This document shows positions 9,964 through 20,589 of a DNA stretch of 64,000 nt, piece by piece. Numbering within the stretch: the stretch's first letter is position 1; each line of letters starts with the position of its first letter. Origin of the DNA: Bombardia bombarda (Eukaryota; Ascomycota; Sordariomycetes; Sordariales; Lasiosphaeriaceae); NCBI GenBank assembly GCA_030512295.1, contig JAULSR010000001.1, positions 8,641,001 to 8,705,000 of the forward strand, given 5' to 3'. The translations under genes were made by a program, and so were the position numbers. Under the pieces are notes generated by a model. That model was not told the DNA's origin. It was given only the letters and a program-made list of their open reading frames with translations, and ran no database searches.

Positions 9964-12240
9964 ATGTGCATGCAACTCGTTGAGATTTACAGCGGTTGCA
10001 GATGTTTATACTATCAGCATGCTGTTGACAGATGCTCCCGATACGGGCGGCCGGCTCACGAGATTAAGAGACGCACCGTACTTGTAGGGTACAGCTGCAC
10101 GAACCATTCGGCCTCTCATGAGACCTCGGAGTCCGGCGGTAGTCCTACGAAAGCAACCAGTACCACCAATGCTGCCGCCTCCAACCAAACTCTCCAGGCC
10201 CAGGAACGCCGAACTACTCAGCCTCTAAAAGCAGACTACCAGACACGCAATACCATGCTAAGGCCGGCTTGGACGAGAACCGTAGAGAGTGCTCTTGCTC
10301 TAGACCTTGATCTCGAGGAATTGGTTGACGATGATAACGACTCCGGCACGTCACCCTGCGACGAGACAGTGCCAAAACAGTCGCTTGAAGTCCATACCCT
10401 CGAGAAGGCATTGTCTTACTATGAGACGGGAATATCTGATCAGAAAGATGAGGACTCTGACGATAGTCTGAGCGACACCGAGAGTGTCATTTCGACCACG
10501 TCCTCTACAACCACGGTTGATATTGATGCAGTCGAGGCTGTATTTAACCGTCTTTTAGTATTCCGTGATCTCCGCTTCCTATGGCCACAGCTTATACAAA
10601 AATGTCGCTCACGAAAACGCTCCATTATGAATATTGAACGGTTTATTCGTCGGTACGCCGGAGACCTCGCAGTATTGGCCAACAAACCGGAGTCAGAGGG
10701 GGGTTCTGAGCAACCTTCAAGACAGGTGCAGATTGAAGCCGGCCGGTTTATTCGAAGAGCTCGCCTGAACTTTGCGCAGCGAATCGTGGAGGCTCACCAC
10801 CAAGACCGTCAGCCCGGCAATGAAGAGGACGCTACAGAGAAGGGCCATAGTCGCCAGCAGTTTGGTGTTACTCAAGATGAAGAGGACGAAAGCGACGATG
10901 ATAGTTCCTTTGCCTCAGTCTATCTCGTGGCTGAGTGTTTTCTCTTTGACACGGATCCGATTTTGTCTATGCAGGCAAATGTCAAAGCCTTTGTCAGCCT
11001 GCCGAATCCAAGAAGCAGCTTAGAAACACTTGGAGGTTCGATATGGCGTTCTATCAGTAACGTAGTAGACAAAGTTTGCCTGCCGCCCATACCAGAAGGC
11101 AAGAAAAGGGCTTCATGGACATGTGTGAGTACATCTTCTCTCAGTCTTTACAATCCTTAGTTTTGCCAAAGTTGAAGACCCAGTTACTAACTTAAATATG
11201 TCTCAGAAATGCGGCAGGCAGCTACATGACGACTTTCAAGAGCTTCGGCCAGGTGCCGTTGAAGAGCTTGCGATACAGCTGAGGAACAGCAACAAGCTAA
11301 ACGACAATGAAGACGAGCTTATCTATTCTGACCCAGTCGATGATTCAAAGGCCGCACCGCAGCCTTCTACTACCATACGGGATATCTTGATGCAAATACG
11401 TCAATACATTCAAAGCATCGCCAATGCTATCAAACCTTTTACTTCAGCTCACCAGTCGCGGAATATTCAACGAGATATTGAGCTTGGTCTCTGCCCCAGT
11501 GCCTCAGCAAGTACACATGCAAGGAGTGATCACAATTTTATCCTCTTGTGCATCCCTTTTCTGCGCTGGGCAACAAAACTCCACCAACCAGAAGTCTGCC
11601 GAATCAACTCCGACCAAGAGCTTTTCCGAGTCCTGAGGAGCTACTACGCCAGTCAACGCGGCGGTAGCGCGTGGACCAGGCTCCGGAAGATTAAAGGGGT
11701 CCAATTTGTCATGGTAAAGCTACCTATTCTCCAAGCTTCCACACACTGACCATCTGCCCTCCATCTAACACTGCCAACCAACCCACCAAATAGTTTGAAA
11801 TGTACAAGAGCCAGCTCGCCGACGTGCAAGCCTGCCCGTCCGTCCCCATACCCGAGCGACGCACCGAGTACGCCTACGAGCCCATGCCGGCAGACGTGAT
11901 CCCGCCCATCGGGTCCAACCATCTGATGCACCTGCTCGAGCACCCCGAGGACGCAGAGGTCGTCCCCGTGCTGCTCAAGAAGATACCAAAGAAGCTGCAC
12001 GCCAAACTCGACGCGTGTCCAATCAAAGGCAGCTCGGTGGGCTGGGGGCTGCAGTTTGTGGAAGGCATGAACTGGCTCGTGGTGTTTGTCTACGGCTGCA
12101 CGGGGTTTGCGCTTTCGTTGGTCTGCGCCGTGGTCTGGGCGACGGTCAGGGGTGATGTGCAAGGGGGCTTTGCGATTGCCGCTTTTATGATTGCGTTTTT
12201 GCTGTTTTGCGGGGGGGTGTTGAGGTCTGAGATTACCTAG
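9964..12240 (+). CDS. Fungal conserved protein with C-terminal membrane segments (3 exons)
   Basis: Exons 9964-11124, 11207-11713 and 11794-12240 join in frame (704 residues). The first intron has donor GTGAGT, branch ACTAAC and acceptor CAG; the second has GTAAAG and TAG. The N-terminus (MCMQLVEIYSGCRCLYYQHA...RTVLVGYSC), the SWTCKCGRQLHDDFQEL segment spanning the first splice junction, and the end (YEPMPADVIPPIGSNHLMHL, LDACPIKGSSVGWGLQFVEG) mark a fungus-specific family that I recognise from many ascomycetes but cannot name. Two hydrophobic segments follow residue 640 or so (WLVVFVYGCTGFALSLVCAV and FAIAAFMIAFLLFCGGVL), so it is probably membrane-anchored with a large N-terminal part. Acidic low-complexity stretches lie between. 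Cysteines in CKCG may bind metal. The function is unknown. Confidence 0.78.
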
Positions 12241-12658
12241 TGTGTAGGTAGGTGGGTTTATATGCGGTGTTGTGAGGTGTGCAGAGAATAAGCTGCGTTA
12301 CTTGATGTTGAATTACATGTTGTGTAAAGGGTTTCCGAGTTTGCAACTGGTGTAACCAGTACTCCTGCGCCTCTGTTGTTCCAGACCGTGTGCGCCAAAG
12401 CACCTAGTACGTGCATGCCAGGCATGATCTTGTATTTTGCCAAAATATGTGACTGGTAGCTTCCGACAAACTCGAGTTATGCCTTTCATATTTCAATAAG
12501 AGACCCATCAGTACGGGTAAGATGTCACCATTCGCTAATCCACGGCTTAAGAGACTCAAACGTGGAGGGAAAGGTGATTTAAAGGTATCAAGGTTCGGAT
12601 GGCGAGCGATTATAGACCATATTCTTTCGTGGGTCTGACAATCCCGATGTGCGATTCC

Positions 12659-12982
12659 CTAATTACGATCATTGGGGTTGGGTTTATGGAAGCGGATGGA
12701 CAGCCTTCGGATGGACGCAACATAGGGAGTACCGCAGACGCCAAAACTAGGATTGTGAGGATCCTCCCTGCACACATCTTCAGTAGGAAATTTGAACCAA
12801 GCCTTCCGACATGACGAGCAAACGGGCAGGTCGATACGCATTGTGAAGGTGCTCTCATCGTCCACGGAGGCATCGGTGAAGAACTTGTGGTAGATCCCCA
12901 GTCGTATCTCGCCGGGCACTAGGGATAGTAGCCGACTGTTCTGGCCGGTAGAGCTCGTGTTTGTGGAAATGCTTGTGTCCAT
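12659..12982 (-). CDS. Short F-box-like fragment (hypothetical)
   Basis: A 107-residue ORF on the minus strand. The stretch RLLSLVPGEIRLGIYHKFFT matches the opening helix (LLxLPxEIRxxIY) of fungal F-box-like/2EXR proteins, and the following CSSCRKAW is compatible. Members of that family are usually 200-400 residues, and no continuation was found downstream. It is either a small protein or a 3'-truncated relic. The rest of 12241-13266 holds only the 3' flank of the upstream gene and 5' sequence for this ORF. Confidence 0.35.
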   Translation of the reverse strand: MDTSISTNTSSTGQNSRLLSLVPGEIRLGIYHKFFTDASVDDESTFTMRIDLPVCSSCRKAWFKFPTEDVCREDPHNPSFGVCGTPYVASIRRLSIRFHKPNPNDRN

Positions 12983-13266
12983 GATCGGCGACCGACAGAT
13001 GGTTTGTTGAGACAGATAGTGGTAACAAGGCTCTTACGGAACTTCAGTTGTGGGATTGGAATCTCTTCGCTGATGGCCAAGAGATGAGGAGGATCTTGGA
13101 TTGAAAGAGAAAGTGCAGGGGAAGAAAGAATTCGAAAGATTTCAAGTTCTGCAATCTTTTATAGCTATTCACCCTGAACTCAATGTCAGATTATATACTC
13201 AAAGTTCAGCCAGTTGGGATCTGGAATGCTTCGAACCTACGTAGCAGTCCTGAACAAACCATAATC

Positions 13267-15410
13267 CTAATTCTGGTCCTCAAGAGCCACGCCCTTGATA
13301 AGATCCGCGGCCTTCTCAGCAACCGCATACAGCGTGGCTTGTAGGTGGCCCACCGGGGCCAACGGAATGATGCTTGCATCTACCACCCTCAGCCCACTGA
13401 CCCCGTACACCTTGAGCTCCGCATCGACCACGCCACCCAGCCCCTGAGGCATCATGGCCGCCGTGCCGGAAGGATTCGCATCCGACGGCGTCAAGAGATC
13501 GTTGCGGAGCGCCTCCTCGATCTGCGCATCTGCCACGACACCGGCACCAGGCGTCAACTCCACGGGCACCAGCGAAGAGAGCGAGGGGGCGGCCATCAGC
13601 CGGCGGGTCATCTTGAAACCCAACACGGCGAGCTGCATGTCAAACGGATGCATCATGGAACCGAGGTCGACGAGCGGCGGGGCGTCTTCGGGATGTGGGT
13701 TGGAGCTGTTGATGTGAACGGTGCCGCGCGACAAAGTTTTGAGGCTCAGAATGCCGACATGTGCATCGCCACCGCCCCACGTAAACTCAAAGATGCCGCC
13801 TCCGTTGGAAATCATACGGTTCATCAGGAAGGTTTGGGTCTTGTAGCCCTCTACAAGCTCGGGGTGGTCGAGGTAAAAGGCCGGGACGTAATCCTCGGGA
13901 ATGAGGTTGTAGAGCTCTTGCGCAATGGCTTCGTAGTCTGATGTTAGGTTTTGGAGGGAGAGGACTAGAATGTTGCTGCCGTGTGCGATGGTCAAAGGGC
14001 CTGTTCGGTTGGCCATGTACTCTTGCCACGATGCATTGAAGGCAGCGGAAAGCGTGTCGTTGATTAGACTGAAGCTGACGGGATTTGGCTTTTCGACTGA
14101 TTATCGGGGAGTGTTAGGTAAGCCAGAACAACATGAGGTATCAAAATGTAAAGCAGTTCTTATGCGTACAGACAAAGCTCATGGAGCTTCTTGGTTGATC
14201 TTGCAGGTTTGCTCCGACCCCTGGGAGATCCTGAATCACGGGTATACCCAGAGACTCCAGCAAGGAAGCGGGCCCAACACCACTCAGTTGCAATATCTGA
14301 GGTGAGCGGATCGCGCCAGCTGCAAGGATGACTTCCTTGCTGGCCGAAATGCTGGCCTTGTCCGAGTTATTTCGCGTAATGACCTGGACACCGGTGGCAC
14401 TTGTCTCGACGAAATTGACCTTGGACACAAATGTGCCCATGAGGAGGTCGAGGTTGGCTCGCCCACTTGCCGGGTTGTAATAAGCGGTACGGGCTGTGCA
14501 CCGCGTAAGGTTCTTTGCATCGGCACCGATGGGTGTCCATGCAAGGCCCAGGTTATCGCCGTTGGTGGCGCCATCACTGCGAAAGTCGAATCCGAGGTCG
14601 TTGGTCCAGGCTGAGTTGACGAGATCTATGCTGGTGTAAGCACAAGTATATAATTCAAATTATTGGACATAATATCGTACACGTATCTGGCCATTGCCAT
14701 GACGGAAAAGATGCCTGAAACGGCCCGTGTCCATAACCATCTCGACTGAATGTGTAGTTGTAGGTTAGTGCGGCGCTGGTGTTGGCAGCATCGAGTGTAC
14801 TTGACTGTTTTGAGAGTTAGCTCATCTGGCCTATCTCGAAAGACGAAAGTTAGGATATTGAGAGATAACCTTTTGAAAATACGGTAGAAGGCCTTCCCAG
14901 CCCCAGCCGTAGTTGCCCATTTCCTCCCAAACATTGTAGTCAGAGATTGCACCTCTGCTGACAGTCATACCGTTGACGACGGAGCCGCCGCCAACAGTGG
15001 CGCCTTGGTGGAGAGTGAAGGTCCTGTTGCTGAGCTGGGGCTGTGGAACTGATGTCGGGTGGAACATTAGGGCTTCCTTCTGAGATTCTCTTGCATAGTA
15101 CGGCATGGCCGTATTCCACGTGTCGTCGAAGTCTCCATACTCGACGACGAGGACGGTCACTGAACCAGAGTTAATGCTGTGTGCTCAGTTGCTCGAAAGT
15201 GGGCCGGCGTGCTCAGTCATACATACCATTAGCATCTTCGGTGAGTCTGTTCGCGACCACCAGACCTGTAAGCCCCCCACCAGCAATGATGTAGTCGTAT
15301 GAAGACTGGAGCGCCGTGAAATCTCGGTGAATTCCCAGCGCGTGTACACCACTGAGCGGTGTAGGAGAAATGCAGAGAAGCAGGGGGACCACCACTAAAA
15401 GTCTTGCCAT
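13267..15410 (-). CDS. Secreted GMC oxidoreductase (5 exons), unusual active-site Asn
   Basis: Exons on the complement: 15410-15227, 15159-14870, 14804-14683, 14630-14170 and 14096-13267 (628 residues; the 14683/14630 junction is the least certain). A signal peptide (MARLLVVVPLLLCISPTPLSGVHA) is followed by the FAD dinucleotide fold YDYIIAGGGLTGLVVANRL, the GGGSVVNGM motif and the substrate/FAD part GAIRSPQILQLSGVG. The C-terminal part has VVDASIIPL and GHLQATLYAVAEKAAD. GMC enzymes oxidise alcohols or sugars with FAD. The final active-site His is present (H603), but the partner position of the usual HPxGT motif is N560 (NPSGT, bases 13474-13476). Its substrate cannot be inferred. It is divergently arranged to VPS35. 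Confidence 0.88.
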
Positions 15411-16058
15411 TTTGAAAGTCGATCACATGTATGGCGGACATGGAGTAGCATGGGAAGCAGTAACGACATATCCACCTCGCTATTTAACGCCATCTTCTCC
15501 GCAATCCAGTTGCACGCAAAAAGGACAAATCCCTCCATTGGCCCAGCCAATTCCGAGCAGATATTGCCATGAGGACCGAGAGAGCCAATAATGAACCATT
15601 GAGCCGGAGCAATACTTAGGGGTTTGATTAGCCTTACGGATAATCAGTGCAGCCCTTTCATTTTTCCCAAGTTCATTAACATTTCATGTAGTTGGTAAAA
15701 GTGGAGCAGGCGTCTGTCACTCATCTATCATCAAAGAGCTTCTCGGGATCACGTGGCTTATCCCGAATCATTACGTAATCGGACCCCGAAAAGGAGCAAG
15801 CTTGGAGCTCCAAAAGAACGCTACAGTGCAGGCAGTGCCTGCTGTGGTACCTATTGGGTGGTCGGGTGTGTTCCACACGATTGAGCTGCTGGAGTCGTCA
15901 TCCTGCAAGTGCAACATAATAAGCAGCAGCAGCCACCACCAGTCCACCACCAGCACCAGCTACACGAGCGCCATCTCCACGCATGATCCCCGAGCTCCAC
16001 CATCCTTGCACGACACTCAAACACACACCCCCGACTACGAAGCTGAAGACGATCGAAG
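15411..16058. promoter_or_regulatory. Divergent promoter region GMC / VPS35
   Basis: A 648-base region between the two divergent start codons. The half near VPS35 is rich in CCACCA/CAGCAG trinucleotides (15925-15965). No specific operator could be assigned. Confidence 0.35.
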
Positions 16059-18965
16059 ATGATGTCTAGTCCTATGGCGCCCGAGGAGCAGGCACGCCTC
16101 CTCGAAGATGCCCTGATTGCCGTGCGCCAGCAGACGGCCCTGATGCGCAAGTGCCTCGATACCCCAGGGAAGCTGATGGATGCTCTCAAGTGCTGGTGCG
16201 TTCAATCCGAATCAAGCCCCCAATGCGATCCCCCAATGCGATCCCCAATTGCGACAATTCTAACTCGTTGACCCGTCGCACCTAGCTCGACCCTCGTCTC
16301 GGAGCTTCGAACAAGCAGTCTGGGCCCCAAGCAGTACTACGAGCTGTACATGGCTGTCTTCGATGCCCTGCGATACCTCTCGGTCCATCTGCGCGAGAAC
16401 CACCCCGTCAATCACCTGGCCGACCTCTACGAGCTTGTCCAGTATGCCGGCAACATTATACCTCGCCTCTACCTCATGATCACGGTTGGGACAGCCTACA
16501 TGTCCATTGAGGGCGCCCCCGTCAAAGAGCTCATGAAAGACATGATGGACATGAGCCGTGGTGTCCAGCACCCCGTCCGCGGATTGTTTCTTCGATACTA
16601 CCTGTCGGGTCAGGCGCGCGACTACCTCCCAGCTGGCGACTCCGACGGGCCCGAAGGCAATCTGCAGGACTCCATAAACTTCATCCTCACTAACTTCGTC
16701 GAGATGAACAAGCTCTGGGTCCGGTTACAACACCAGGGCCATTCAAAGGAGCGCGACCAGAGGACACAGGAGAGAAAGGAGCTCCAATTGCTGGTCGGCA
16801 GCAACCTTGTCCGTCTGAGCCAATTGGTGGATCTTCAAGCATACAAGAACGGAATCCTGGCTCCCTTATTGGAACAGGTCGTGCAGTGTCGAGATGTCCT
16901 AGCTCAAGAGTACCTGCTCGAGGTTATCACCCAGGTCTTCCCCGACGAATTCCACCTTCATACACTCGACCAGTTCCTCGCCGCCGTGTCCAGACTGAAC
17001 CCTCATGTGAATGTCAAGGCCATCGTCATCGGGTTGATGGATCGCCTCTCTGACTACGCCGAGCGCGAATCACAAAATGAGCCAGACGACGACAGAGGGA
17101 AAATGGAAGAAGAGGCCCTGGCTACCCTTCTCGACAAGGTCAAGCTGGGCAAAGCCGACGCTGAGGCCCAGGACGCAAGCCCCTCTGCATCAAGGAACCC
17201 CACCGATGCACCGGATGACCGGGACCATTACGACAGTGATGCTGGCTCGACGGCCGAGACGCTGCATAAAGACAAAGAGGCGGCACCGTCGGTTGCAGAG
17301 ACCGAAGCAACGGCTGTCAATAGAGAAGAATCAGAGTCGACAAATAAGCGCCGGGGCATTCCTGAAAATGTGCGCTTATACGAGATTTTCTTTGCCCAAG
17401 TCAAGAACCTTGTGCAGGCCCAGCATCTTCCGATCCAGGATACAATCGCCCTTTGCGTCTCACTCACCAACCTAGCACTTAATATCTATCCCGAGAGGCT
17501 GGACTACGTAAACCAAATCCTTGATTATGCCAACGTCAAGGTTAAGGATCACGCCAACAGTGCGGATCTGCACTCGCAACCAGCTCAGCAGAGCCTACTC
17601 GCCCTCCTCCAAGCACCCCTGAAAAGATATGTATTCATATTTACAGCACTATCATTGCCCACATATGTTACACTATTTCACTCCCAAACATACCCTACCA
17701 GGAGGGCGGTCGCAGGGGATATTGCCAGAGATTTGCTGAAGAATCAGACATCTATCGCGACCACAACACAACTCGAGAACGTCCTTGAAATCCTAAAAGT
17801 GCTCATCAAGGAGGGTTCACAAGCGCCAGCAGGCTATCCTGGAGTTGTCCAGCCACGTGCCCGTGCCCTGGAGACAGACGAGACCATGGAGGAACAAGGC
17901 TGGCTGGCCCGCCTCGTTCATCTCCTCCACGCCGAGGACAACGATACACAGTTCCGCCTGCTGCAAATGACGAGAAAAGCCTACGCCGAGGGCAACGAGC
18001 GCATCCGGACCACCACACCTCCACTGATTACCGCCGGGCTTAAGCTTGCTCGTCGCTACAAGGCACGGGAGCACTACGAAGACAACTGGTCGTCGCAGTC
18101 TTCAGCGCTGTTCAAGTTCTTGCACTCGGCCGTGTCGACCTTGTACGCGCGGGTTAATGGCGCGGGTGCGGCCGAGCTATGTCTTCGTCTGTTCTGTCAA
18201 TGCGGACAGACCGCCGACCAGGCTGGCTTCGAGGAGGTTGCCTACGAGTTCTTTGCGCAGGCATTTACAGTGTACGAGGAGGCGGTGAGCGACTCCAAGG
18301 CGCAGTTCCAGGCCGTGTGCGTCATTTCCAGCGCCTTGCACCGGACGCGGAACTTTGGCAAGGAGAACTACGATACCCTGATCACCAAGTGCGCGCAGCA
18401 TGCCAGCAAGCTGCTGCGCAAGCCCGATCAGTGCCGGGCTGTGTACCTGGCGAGTCATCTGTGGTGGGCAACGCCGATGCCGGGCAGCGGAGAGGCTGAC
18501 GATACTGAGGTGAGTGGCTGCGTGGGATTGCTATCTCCATTTTCTTGACTGTATTTGTGCTAATTTCTTACCAAATAGCTCTATCGCGACGGCAAGCGCG
18601 TGTTGGAATGCCTACAGCGTGCTCTTCGCGTTGCTGACTCCTGTATGGAGACGGCGACGTCCATTGAGCTCTTTGTCGAGATTCTGGACAGATATATCTA
18701 CTACTTTGATCAGAAGAACGAATCGGTGAGTAACCATCATGTCTCTGATTGTACATGTCATCACCGGCAAGATTGCTGACTGTATCCTCCCTTGCAACAG
18801 GTGACAACTAAGTACCTCAACGGCCTCATTGAGCTCATACACTCCAACTTGGCGGGCAACCAGCAGGACTCGGCGTCGGTGGAGGCTAGCAGAAAGCACT
18901 TTTTGCAAACGCTCGAGATGATCAAGAGCAAGGAGTACGAGGGAATTGTGCTCGGCCCGAAGTGA
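16059..18965 (+). CDS. VPS35: Retromer subunit VPS35 (4 exons)
   Basis: Exons 16059-16195, 16286-18509, 18579-18725 and 18801-18965 join in frame (890 residues). All introns are GT-AG (donors GTGCGT, GTGAGT, GTGAGT). The N-terminus reads EEQARLLEDALIAVRQQ...GKLMDALK and continues STLVSELRTSSLGPKQYYELYMAVFDALRYL. The invariant PRLYL motif appears in NIIPRLYLMITVGTAYM; in Vps35 it binds Vps26. The rest is the helical-repeat solenoid, interrupted by an acidic linker at about residues 330-400. VPS35 is the core of the cargo-recognition trimer that recycles receptors from endosomes to the Golgi. The last residues, YEGIVLGPK, complete the family's C-terminus. Confidence 0.95.
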
Positions 18966-19598
18966 GCGAGGGTGGGGTGGGGCTATGGTCATGAAAGTGT
19001 AATGGAAAGCAAAGAGAGGCGCATTTATCATTTTTTAGTTTATCCCAACAATGACAGTGGGTGGTGTGGTGTGCAGTGTTCAGTGTTCAGTTTCGATGAA
19101 ATGGGTATAATGGAAGGAGGGATGTTTTATATCGCGTTGAGTAACCAGCAGCAGGAGTATTCAAACAACATTTGGATATGAAAAGTGTGAAGAGGCGCAC
19201 AACGTCAAGCTGGCTGGGTCGATTGGTTTCAGAAACATTTTTTTGTGAACCATGCCCACCCACCAGACCCAGTTACTTATCAACCAAAACCAAGCAACGC
19301 GACTTGTTTGCGGATTCAATGGAAGGAAGCATCGCATCGTCGTTGGAGCTCATGCAGGTTCTTTCCCCCCTTTTCTTCAATCGTGTATTATAATGTGAGT
19401 TTAAATAGGTAGGTAGGCAGGAAATAGGTAAGCTCAAAAGGTACCGCTGTTGTTTGCTAATGAAATTGTCATTGGGCACTAAGTGCAATGTGATTACGTA
19501 CCTACTCGAGAATGGATGGAGCACGATGAGATGTGATGGAGATTGGGGTCATGAGCTCGCGCAAGACCAGCATCCACAACACAAACTAAAATACCGTC
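18966..19598. other. 3' flank of VPS35 and 5' flank of tRNA gene
   Basis: No supported coding sequence. A TAGGTAGGTAGG run lies near 19405-19420. The 5' flank of the tRNA gene (19560-19598) is A/C-rich. Confidence 0.4.
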
Positions 19599-19736
19599 GG
19601 CCTTGTGGCGCAACGGTAGCGCGTTCGACTCCAGATCGAAAGGTTATCCGTAAGTGTTCTCCACAACGACAGATGGATCCATTCCGAAGGAAAGAAATAC
19701 TAACATGTTCAAAAGGTTCAAATCGGGTCAGGGTCA
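19599..19736 (+). tRNA. tRNA-Trp(CCA) interrupted in the T arm
   Basis: Exon parts 19599-19649 and 19716-19736 give a 72-base cloverleaf. The acceptor stem GGCCTTG pairs with CAGGGTC (two G-U pairs). The D stem is GCGC/GCGC. The anticodon stem TTCGA/TCGAA carries loop CTCCAGA, so the anticodon is CCA (Trp). The T stem ATCCG/CGGGT closes the loop TTCAAAT, and the discriminator is A. The A box (TGGCGCAACGG) and B box (GGTTCAAATC) are intact. There is no intron at the normal position after base 37. Instead, 66 bases interrupt the T stem one base pair before the loop. Every stem is complete only after its removal, so the locus looks like a functional gene rather than random decay. Confidence 0.85.
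19650..19715 (+). other. Spliceosomal-type intron inside the tRNA-Trp T arm
   Basis: A 66-base insert starts with GTAAGT (19650-19655). It carries ACTAAC (19699-19704) with the branch A 12 bases from the end, and finishes with AAAAG before GTTCAAAT. These are the same donor and branch motifs as the protein-gene introns of this window. The insert has no run of four T that would stop Pol III. It is not at the 37/38 site used by tRNA-splicing endonuclease. Confidence 0.75.
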
Positions 19737-19762
19737 TAAAATAACAACTTGTTGTTCAATTC

Positions 19763-19769
19763 TTTTTTT
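19763..19769 (+). terminator. Pol III terminator (T7)
   Basis: A run of seven T starts 27 bases after the tRNA discriminator base, with no earlier T4 run in the gene. This fits a Pol III transcript that includes the T-arm insert. Confidence 0.65.
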
Positions 19770-20589
19770 GGAATCTTTGTGTTCGTCTTGTCTCTGACTG
19801 GACAGTTACCACGAAGCGCCATTTCTCTCTTTTTATTTCACGCACTTCCTGTGCGTGACAGTCGGCGATTAAACAACGCAGCGTCTGGTGGCTAGACTAC
19901 TAAGAACAGATATCTCTACAAAGTCACAACTTCAACGCGAGGTTCAAGTAGACAGACAGGCAGACAGGACTGCCTCTGGCTGCAAGCTGCTGTCTGTCCA
20001 GACTAAATCACGCTGACCGACATCCGGTATTGCGATTTGCGACATAGAAAATTGTATTGTGGAATTTACAAAGTCATAGGTAGGTAAAGGACAAAGCTGA
20101 TCCTCCCCCCCCCCCCCCCTCCCCCAAAAAAAGATATAAAAATATAACGTATAAACCACAAGCAAAAATAACAGCAAGAAAAAAAAAAGACCGTCATGCG
20201 CCGTGCGATGCAAGAATGAAGAACGAAGAAACGCTGGTTTCCCTCCCAGCCGCCAAGCCGCCCTCCTCCCACCCATTTCTTTCCCTCTCCCCTCTAGAAT
20301 ATCCTACCAGCCGTGCTAGTTGGACCAACTGCGTGTGTGGGTGGCCAGAAAGACAACAGAGCCACGTACGGGCGTGGATTTGCCTGATTATTTCCAGAAC
20401 TGTCCACCCAGTAGTTGCGACTCCTCTATGCGTCATCCAAAGCAAATATCCGGCCCGTTTCAGGTTTCGAGGAGGCAGTTACCGGGTAGTAAAAGGCGTA
20501 TGTCTATACATATATGAAAGAGACGGAGACAATAGCAAAAAAAAAAAAAAACCACAATAGTTTAAGTTTCTTCTGACAGAGACTGGCTT
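19770..20589. repeat. Intergenic region with homopolymer tracts
   Basis: No gene. Contains a C tract of about 15 bases (around 20105-20119) followed by A-rich sequence, and an A tract of about 14 bases near 20540. Both are likely length-variable. The 3' end of the peptidase-like gene lies at 20590. Confidence 0.45.

Noticed and set aside
19454..19744. ORF of 96 codons over the tRNA
   Set aside because: Chance frame across a tRNA gene; the cloverleaf explains the sequence.
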